Of a stretch of DNA of 20,407 bases, positions 15,652-20,407 are shown piece after piece. The notes beneath the pieces were generated by a model. The model had not been told where the DNA came from and searched no databases. It worked only from the letters and a program-made list of their open reading frames with translations. Origin of the DNA: a virus; IMG/VR virus record IMGVR_UViG_3300046655_000080, positions 1 to 20,407 of that record. One strand, given 5' to 3'. Each line of letters starts with the position of its first letter. Position 1 is the stretch's first letter. The position numbers were made by a program, and so were the translations under genes.

Positions 15652-18475
15652 GAATGAAACTTTCGAACTCTGCCGCTAATAACTTCATAGGCAATGCAGA
15701 GGACGATTTAACTTTGATGACAACGTCATCGTGTTTGGTGTGGATTGGAAAGCGAAAGGAACCACTATCTAAAGCTAACGATCCGATTACAGCGTCCGCT
15801 CCAAGTGTGGTCGGATTAAACGCATAGGAATACGTGTCTCTAAATTGTGGTGTCACCTCAACGGTAAAGTGTCCAGTCTCATCGTATTCAATCGATCCGT
15901 TACGTAGGACTTGATTGGTAAAGTTAGATGCGGCACGTCCACCTCGTTCGGTAGGTTGCTTTAAGGTCTGCGTTGAAAACGTGTAGGAAGCTTCGTATTC
16001 AAACCCGACAAAGAACGCGGTAGAAGAGAAGTCGCCTTCAAGCGTGAACGAAGTAGTAGACACTTTAGTCACCGTTAAACGTAATCCGTCAGCGGTATAA
16101 GCGACGGTTCCTGCCGGGTCATAAGGCATTGTAGTAAAAGTCGTCTTGTTTGTAGTGGCGTTGTAAGATGCGGACAAAGCAGAACTAGCGACCCTACTGT
16201 CAAGATGTATCGAGTAAGTCTTACCTGTATCTTTATGTCCTGCTTCCATCGCCATCTTTTCAAGATGTCCGTCCTTGGTAATGATGAATAAATCACTATC
16301 GATAAATCCGCTTCCTACGATGTCCTTAGCGAAGTCAAAACGCATCCAAGCCGATTGTACTTTTTCCCTGTTCGTCCAGTAATATTTATAGACATACAAA
16401 TGTTTTAAATTAGAGCCTGAAGCGGCGACTATAACGTCTTCACTAGGCGTACCTGAAAGACTGCGTAAGCTTGACGGTATGTAAGTAGGTACTTGAGAAG
16501 TGATTTCAGACGCGTCAAAAGTGTCCGTATTCTTATCGATAAAGAACTCGTACATTCCTTCGTATTGATCGCGTGGAAAACTGAAGTAGATATAGTTAGT
16601 AAGCGCGAGTGGAGCGATGTCACTAGACACGTTGTACTCGGTAATTGGCGATATGTTGACGGTTTTAGGCGTCAATAAATCAGAACCTCTTAACACGAAC
16701 TGTGACTGAGGACTAAATAGAATGAGCTTCTCTTGGAACGGTATAGCGTGTTTAAGAAGTGATACCTTAGTGTGTGCGACTCCAACGTCGATTGGGGCGC
16801 TGTCAAGAAGCGATTGAGTAGTCGTTCTCCAGAAATTGAAATACGAATCAGCTTCGGAAAAGATGACGTTATTGTCAGTAAGAAATCCTAAACGGTTCTT
16901 AAAGAAGAAGATGTCGTTAATGGTGGTTCCAACAAAAGAAGGTAGAGGATTGGTAGATAGATTTCCCGCATACCTTTTTACCCAAGCCGCAGGACGCACA
17001 CGATATGCGTTTATAGTTTTACCGTCCGTAGCAAAGCCGTTGTTAGTCGCGTCAGGGTCTGGAATAAGTTCGACAGGTAAAGTCGCAGGATCAAACGCTA
17101 TTAGCTCTCCTACAGTTTGTCCTGTTTTAGAACCGTCGGAACCCCAACCCACGCATTCAACCCATGCTCCTTCTCCAAAATCTTCGTTATCTTTAGTTTC
17201 AAATTCGACGTAATAATCATCTTGATCGAGTTCAACGTCACCTCTGATTTTTACTTTAAAACCATCAAAACATCGAGCAGGAAGGTCAGTAATATAAGCA
17301 ACCTCTTTATAAATAACGCCAAGACCTGTATTAGATAAACCGTCTTTAGCTGATATTTGAAAATCAAGCCCGTCAGATTTGCTTATCTTTATAAGGCTTC
17401 CTTGACGTTCTGCGTTTACCGTTCCTGAATCGGGAGTTGTAGTAGCTATAGCGCCCGTACCACCGCCTGTGTACGAAATCCAACTATCGCTAGTAGGTCC
17501 TGGATGCAGCTGCCATTGGCCCGAATCCCATGGCCTTGAAGTCGTTTTTTCGGTAATAGTAACCGTCGGTGGAGACGTATAACCCATACCACCGCTCGTT
17601 ATATTTACACCTGTAACCACTCCTGAAGAATTAATAACAGCTACGCCTCTGGCTCCTGAGCCTCCGCCGCCTGTAAATTCAACTTCAACCTTTGCGCCGT
17701 AATAATAGCTACCTCCAGAGCCAGTCCCCGCGGGACGAAATAAATCAGGAGTTCCGGCGGGAGCATATTTTGATGCAAAGGGTAATACTTGTGTCTTAGT
17801 AGCCGTAGCGTCTGTTAGGTAACCGCTTCCTCCGTTTGTTATCGTAACGCTTGTAACACTCCCCGCGGTAACCGAGGTAAAAGCCGAAGTAAGCGCCGTT
17901 GCAATAACTTCAGAATCGGCGGCTGATCCTGTAGAGCCTGACGTAATGGACACAGAGTCAGCACCGTCAATGGTTATGGTGTAATTAGTGTTATAAGCGC
18001 CTTGTTTAACAAAGACTAAAGCTTCTTTTGCCAAGGACGGAGAAAGTTCTGTGGTCGTGTCGCCCGTCACTTGTTTATTAACGATGAAGGTCGAGTCAGC
18101 TACGGTAATGGCTTTTAAATCCTTTAACGGATCAGTAGCGGCGTTTAGATACGTTTGAGCGTCCGTAGCGTCTGTCGTTATAGGAAGCCCTGTAAGCGCG
18201 TCATAGACGTTTACGGAAGTCGTTCCGCCAGAATGATTAAAGACAGCGACGTGTTTATTTAAGCTATCTCGATTTATAAAATGTACTAAAGCGTCGTCTT
18301 CAAAAGACGTGTTTAGATTACCTACGTGTTCGGTATGGGGGCGTTTTGTAAGCCCGTCCACAACGGAACTAAAGGCGTTTATTTGTTCTTCAGCTTGTCC
18401 CGGAAACCTCAGATTGTCAGGCTGTTGCGAAACGCCTTGAACGAGGTTTGGTACGGAAGTAGTGAGTAACGGCAT
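15626..18475 (-). CDS. Tail tubular protein B (T7 gp12-like nozzle), 949 aa
   Basis: The N-terminus is diagnostic: PNLVQGVSQQPDNLRFPGQAEEQINAFSSV plus GLTKRPHTEH. Middle blocks such as WVKRYAGN, FFKNRLGFLTDNNVIFSE and LLKHAIPFQEKLILFSPQSQF are characteristic of T7 gp12-type nozzle proteins. T7 gp12 has 794 residues; the extra length is largely an insertion at residues about 205-350 with two Gly-rich modules. The C-terminal part (FTVEVTPQFRDTYSYAFNP) is beta-rich. It forms the hexameric nozzle closing the tail. The ATG lies two bases after the tube A stop and no Shine-Dalgarno sequence is seen. Confidence 0.93.
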   Translation of the reverse strand: MPLLTTSVPNLVQGVSQQPDNLRFPGQAEEQINAFSSVVDGLTKRPHTEHVGNLNTSFEDDALVHFINRDSLNKHVAVFNHSGGTTSVNVYDALTGLPITTDATDAQTYLNAATDPLKDLKAITVADSTFIVNKQVTGDTTTELSPSLAKEALVFVKQGAYNTNYTITIDGADSVSITSGSTGSAADSEVIATALTSAFTSVTAGSVTSVTITNGGSGYLTDATATKTQVLPFASKYAPAGTPDLFRPAGTGSGGSYYYGAKVEVEFTGGGGSGARGVAVINSSGVVTGVNITSGGMGYTSPPTVTITEKTTSRPWDSGQWQLHPGPTSDSWISYTGGGTGAIATTTPDSGTVNAERQGSLIKISKSDGLDFQISAKDGLSNTGLGVIYKEVAYITDLPARCFDGFKVKIRGDVELDQDDYYVEFETKDNEDFGEGAWVECVGWGSDGSKTGQTVGELIAFDPATLPVELIPDPDATNNGFATDGKTINAYRVRPAAWVKRYAGNLSTNPLPSFVGTTINDIFFFKNRLGFLTDNNVIFSEADSYFNFWRTTTQSLLDSAPIDVGVAHTKVSLLKHAIPFQEKLILFSPQSQFVLRGSDLLTPKTVNISPITEYNVSSDIAPLALTNYIYFSFPRDQYEGMYEFFIDKNTDTFDASEITSQVPTYIPSSLRSLSGTPSEDVIVAASGSNLKHLYVYKYYWTNREKVQSAWMRFDFAKDIVGSGFIDSDLFIITKDGHLEKMAMEAGHKDTGKTYSIHLDSRVASSALSASYNATTNKTTFTTMPYDPAGTVAYTADGLRLTVTKVSTTSFTLEGDFSSTAFFVGFEYEASYTFSTQTLKQPTERGGRAASNFTNQVLRNGSIEYDETGHFTVEVTPQFRDTYSYAFNPTTLGADAVIGSLALDSGSFRFPIHTKHDDVVIKVKSSSALPMKLLAAEFESFIHARSRRYS
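17426..17863 (-). other. Gly-rich insertion in tail tubular protein B
   Basis: Residues about 205-350 contain two similar modules: VTSVTITNGGSGYLTDATA (207-225) and VTGVNITSGGMGYTSPPTVT (287-306), joined by a Gly/Tyr/Ser-rich segment (GTGSGGSYYYGAKVEVEFTG). The "NGGxGYxxxP" pattern is common in surface and tail proteins of environmental phages. It probably forms an exposed beta domain on the nozzle. Function is unknown and the boundaries are approximate. Confidence 0.65.
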
Positions 18476-18477
18476 AT

Positions 18478-19053
18478 CTAACGATCTATGACGCGTCTCA
18501 CGTCGTAGTTATCAAATATCGTTCTATCAGCGTTCTCGCTGTCGCTTTCAACCGCTGTAGCCTTAGACACAACTTCGTCACGAAGGGTAAAGCTTTCGAT
18601 CTCCTGCGAACCGAGAAACCGATTGGCGAACTTACGCGCCGCCCGAATCGTTATGTAGCTTCGAAACTGTTGTGGTAGTTCTTCGAAGGTAAGTTCAAAA
18701 GTGATAGTGACGTCTAAGTCTTGAGTAAAGACGTCGGTATGGTTTTTACGATCATAAAGCGTTGAACCGCGTTGAACGATGTCAATGTCGGTGTACTTCT
18801 CGATCGGTGTATCGATCTTCAAAACGTTGTTAGGAAGAACGAATTTATTAGCGGTGTCTCTTACCAACGGATATTCAAACTCAGTATTATAGTGCCAACC
18901 TTCGGATTGAACTTCTCGATTAACTTCGTTCAACACGTTTAAGGCTGTAACGACAGATACGGGAAGACTGCTTCCGACGATTGTATTAACAGGCGATTCT
19001 CCGATCACCCCAAGCATCGTGTTGACCGCTTCTAACTTAGTGGTAAGTGACAT
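18478..19053 (-). CDS. Tail tubular protein A (T7 gp11-like), 191 aa
   Basis: 191 residues, against 196 in T7 gp11. The opening LEAVNTMLGVIGESPVNTI is the family hallmark, followed by ALNVLNEVNREVQSEGWHYNTE and the late FRSYITIRAARKFANRFLGS. This adaptor dodecamer joins the portal to the nozzle protein encoded just downstream. The protein is complete. It is the first gene after the hairpin at 19083-19122, so its transcript may depend on read-through. The start follows an A/T run (TATTTATATAT) with no Shine-Dalgarno sequence. Confidence 0.93.
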   Translation of the reverse strand: MSLTTKLEAVNTMLGVIGESPVNTIVGSSLPVSVVTALNVLNEVNREVQSEGWHYNTEFEYPLVRDTANKFVLPNNVLKIDTPIEKYTDIDIVQRGSTLYDRKNHTDVFTQDLDVTITFELTFEELPQQFRSYITIRAARKFANRFLGSQEIESFTLRDEVVSKATAVESDSENADRTIFDNYDVRRVIDR

Positions 19054-19082
19054 ATATATAAATAGTTATAGTTAGGAAGTGA

Positions 19083-19122
19083 GCGAGGTCGAGGATAAAA
19101 CGAATGAAAACCTCGACCCCGC
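19083..19122 (-). terminator. Hairpin between capsid and tail tube A genes, candidate terminator
   Basis: On the minus strand GGTCGAGG and CCTCGACC pair perfectly over eight bases, with a 16-base loop. The stem extends by three more pairs (GCG/CGC) beyond one mismatch. It lies just after the capsid stop, the same place as the T7 Tphi terminator, which lowers tail gene expression relative to capsid. No U-run follows the stem, so it could instead be a processing or mRNA-stability hairpin. Confidence 0.6.
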
Positions 19123-19142
19123 CACACAACCAAACAAAAGGA

Positions 19143-20231
19143 TTACTTCTGCAATTCGATAGCGCACTCAGGACGGAGAACTCCGTGACCCATAGCGTAC
19201 TTCGCAATAAACAAAGTTCCTTGACGCTCCATTTGATACTCGGACTCAGTCGCGAGATCGAGAAGCTTTACGGTTCCAACAGCCGAAGGGTGAGCAACGA
19301 TACCAAGCGAGTTGGTGAAGTTACCGTTATATCCGCTTCCGCTTCCACCGAATACATCATTAGATGCGGCTCCGTCACCAGTCGCTACAGCCGACAAGTC
19401 GGTTGATGGAAGGTGAGTGGATTTGTAGATGCTGATACCCGCAACTTGAGGGATGTTACCAGAAGCGATTGATCCTACGCCTCCAACGTCTTTATTGACG
19501 GCGGAAGAACCGATGGTCAATGCTCCGCTACCACCAGTAATGAGACGGTAGTATTCTTGAGGACGAAGTACGCAAAAGCGTCCGTCTTCAGGAACGTCGT
19601 TCTCATCAAGAGCTTGAGCGGCGGTGAACAACGCGGCAACCATTTGAGCGCCTGTAACGTCGTTGTTGGTGCTGTCATCTCCGCTGTCGGAAATGTCGCC
19701 CATAACGTTAGCAGATACATCAAGTACTCCTCCGTCTTTTCCACCAGTAATAGTAGCGGCGGAACGAGCGGCGGCGATGAACACTTTAGCGATTGCGGAA
19801 TCAAAGCGGACAGCCAATGCTTTACCTAGCTCGGAAGCGTAGACGGAGCGGATGTCGTAGTGATTCTTTACATCGTCGATGGAACTCAAGAATGAGGAAG
19901 CCAAGAGAACGTCGTCAATAGTGATGATTCTCTCGTTCTTCTTGATGTCGCTCAAGTATGTGCTACCATTTACTCCACCTTCTTCTGCGATGTTCTGACC
20001 GGGAGTGTAGTAATTAGCGGTAGCAATTCCAGTTACAGGGAACTGCGCGCTTTTACCCGACTCAATGGTGCGGATAGTATGAAGAGCTTTGAATACGTTA
20101 TTCTCTTCAAATGTCGTTAATATTTCGCCAGCAAATTTCTTCAAGAAGAGGGCGTTATCGTTATCGAAACTTCCTCCTACTGAATTCTTCTGACCGACGC
20201 GTGAGGGATGAGTTATACCTTCATTAGCCAT
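19143..20231 (-). CDS. Major capsid protein (T7 gp10-like, HK97 fold)
   Basis: 362 aa, against 345 in T7 gp10A. The N-terminus includes FLKKFAGEILTTFEENNVFK and TIESGKSAQFPVTGIATANY; IITIDDVLLASSFLSSIDD and YDIRSVYASELGKALAVRFD follow; PEDGRFCVLRPQEYYRLI is near residue 215-235; and the end is GHGVLRPECAIEL. These are standard blocks of T7-like capsids. It assembles the icosahedral shell. A ribosome binding site AAGGA lies nine bases before the ATG, clearer than at most other starts here, as suits the most abundant product. No slippery site for a longer 10B-type form is evident after the stop. Confidence 0.95.
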   Translation of the reverse strand: MANEGITHPSRVGQKNSVGGSFDNDNALFLKKFAGEILTTFEENNVFKALHTIRTIESGKSAQFPVTGIATANYYTPGQNIAEEGGVNGSTYLSDIKKNERIITIDDVLLASSFLSSIDDVKNHYDIRSVYASELGKALAVRFDSAIAKVFIAAARSAATITGGKDGGVLDVSANVMGDISDSGDDSTNNDVTGAQMVAALFTAAQALDENDVPEDGRFCVLRPQEYYRLITGGSGALTIGSSAVNKDVGGVGSIASGNIPQVAGISIYKSTHLPSTDLSAVATGDGAASNDVFGGSGSGYNGNFTNSLGIVAHPSAVGTVKLLDLATESEYQMERQGTLFIAKYAMGHGVLRPECAIELQK

Positions 20232-20251
20232 AATTAATTTTCCTTATTTTA

Positions 20252-20274
20252 GGATTGATATTTAGTGATGATTA
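20252..20274 (-). promoter_or_regulatory. Possible phage RNA polymerase promoter upstream of the capsid gene
   Basis: The minus strand reads TAATCATCACTAAATATCA, sharing TAAT and TCACTA(x)A spacing with the T7 promoter (TAATACGACTCACTATAG) at many positions. T7 phi10 sits at the same place. I found no second convincing copy in the window, so the match may be chance. Confidence 0.25.
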
Positions 20275-20331
20275 GTCGTCGCTTCGTCGGTCAGTTGTCC
20301 CGCGCACGGGGCTTGTCGTCTGTGCTTCGTC
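20275..20331 (-). other. Leader with short hairpin flanked by direct repeats
   Basis: In the non-coding leader of the capsid gene, a six-pair stem with a four-base loop (20297-20312, + strand gtcccgcgcacggggc) is flanked by direct repeats: gtcgtcgcttcgtc at 20275-20288 and gtcgtctgtgcttcgtc at 20315-20331. It could be an RNA processing or termination site, but no U-run is present. Function unknown. Confidence 0.4.
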
Positions 20332-20342
20332 TAAAAGGGTTA

Positions 20343-20407
20343 TTAGCGGCGTCCTCCGGGTGTGAAGTAGAAGCCCACGATCATTGGGAGGACAATGGTC
20401 GCCTGAA
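20343..20407 (-). CDS. C-terminal end of an upstream gene, hydrophobic
   Basis: Only the last 20 codons are visible, reading QATIVLPMIVGFYFTPGGRR and ending in two stops (TAATAA). The hydrophobic run followed by GGRR resembles the C-terminal membrane helix of a small phage protein rather than a scaffold protein, which is what T7 would have here. Without the rest of the gene the identity cannot be settled. The frame choice rests on the hydrophobic pattern and the double stop; a second open frame across this stretch has no such pattern. Confidence 0.4.
   Translation of the reverse strand, partial: QATIVLPMIVGFYFTPGGRR

Noticed and set aside
19100-19145. Programmed frameshift giving a longer capsid form, as in T7 gene 10
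   Set aside because: No slippery run is seen before the stop, and the hairpin follows directly; a long alternative C-terminus is not encoded.
1-20407. CRISPR array, tRNA genes, insertion sequences or integrase and attachment site
   Set aside because: Reading both strands showed no regularly spaced direct repeats outside coding repeats, no cloverleaf-like sequence, no transposase and no integrase in the window.

Overview
The window looks like part of a T7-like podovirus genome (Autographivirales type), most probably from an uncultured marine phage. All supportable genes lie on the minus strand. Read right to left, they follow the late-gene order of T7: major capsid protein, tail tubular proteins A and B, the gp13/14/15/16-type internal virion proteins, tail fibre, a lysis-type membrane gene, small terminase and large terminase. 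The large terminase, the small terminase and several tiny basic proteins resemble those of marine T7-like phages of cyanobacteria and SAR11. That lineage is my recollection of the families, not a search result. No RNA polymerase, integrase, portal, scaffold or DNA-replication gene is in the window. They would lie upstream, beyond position 20407.

Layout. 20232-20407: the end of a hydrophobic upstream protein, then a short non-coding leader with a hairpin, direct repeats and a possible phage promoter. 19143-20231: capsid. 19054-19142: an intergenic strip with a strong hairpin where T7 has its Tphi terminator. 15626-19053: tail tube A and B. 6453-15651: internal virion (ejection) proteins, including one of 1942 residues. 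4821-6446: tail fibre. 4149-4800: a membrane plus coiled-coil protein and two small basic proteins. 2928-4145: a second probable adhesin with a lectin-like C-terminus. 2788-2931: another small basic protein. 861-2779: the terminase pair. 1-880: four small genes downstream of the terminase, two of them membrane proteins.

Genes work together as follows. Capsid, tube and fibre proteins form the particle. The gp14/15/16-type proteins would be ejected to form a conduit through the cell envelope. TerS and TerL package the DNA. The small membrane proteins are candidates for lysis, but no endolysin is visible. Genes are tightly packed, with many 1-4 base stop/start overlaps. Few starts carry a clear Shine-Dalgarno sequence, and several have an A/T-rich leader instead.

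The most unusual points are the giant gp16-type protein with three tandem ~138-residue charged repeats and no recognisable lysozyme domain, the Gly-rich insertion in tail tube protein B, and the second adhesin built on a 14-residue-repeat coiled coil.
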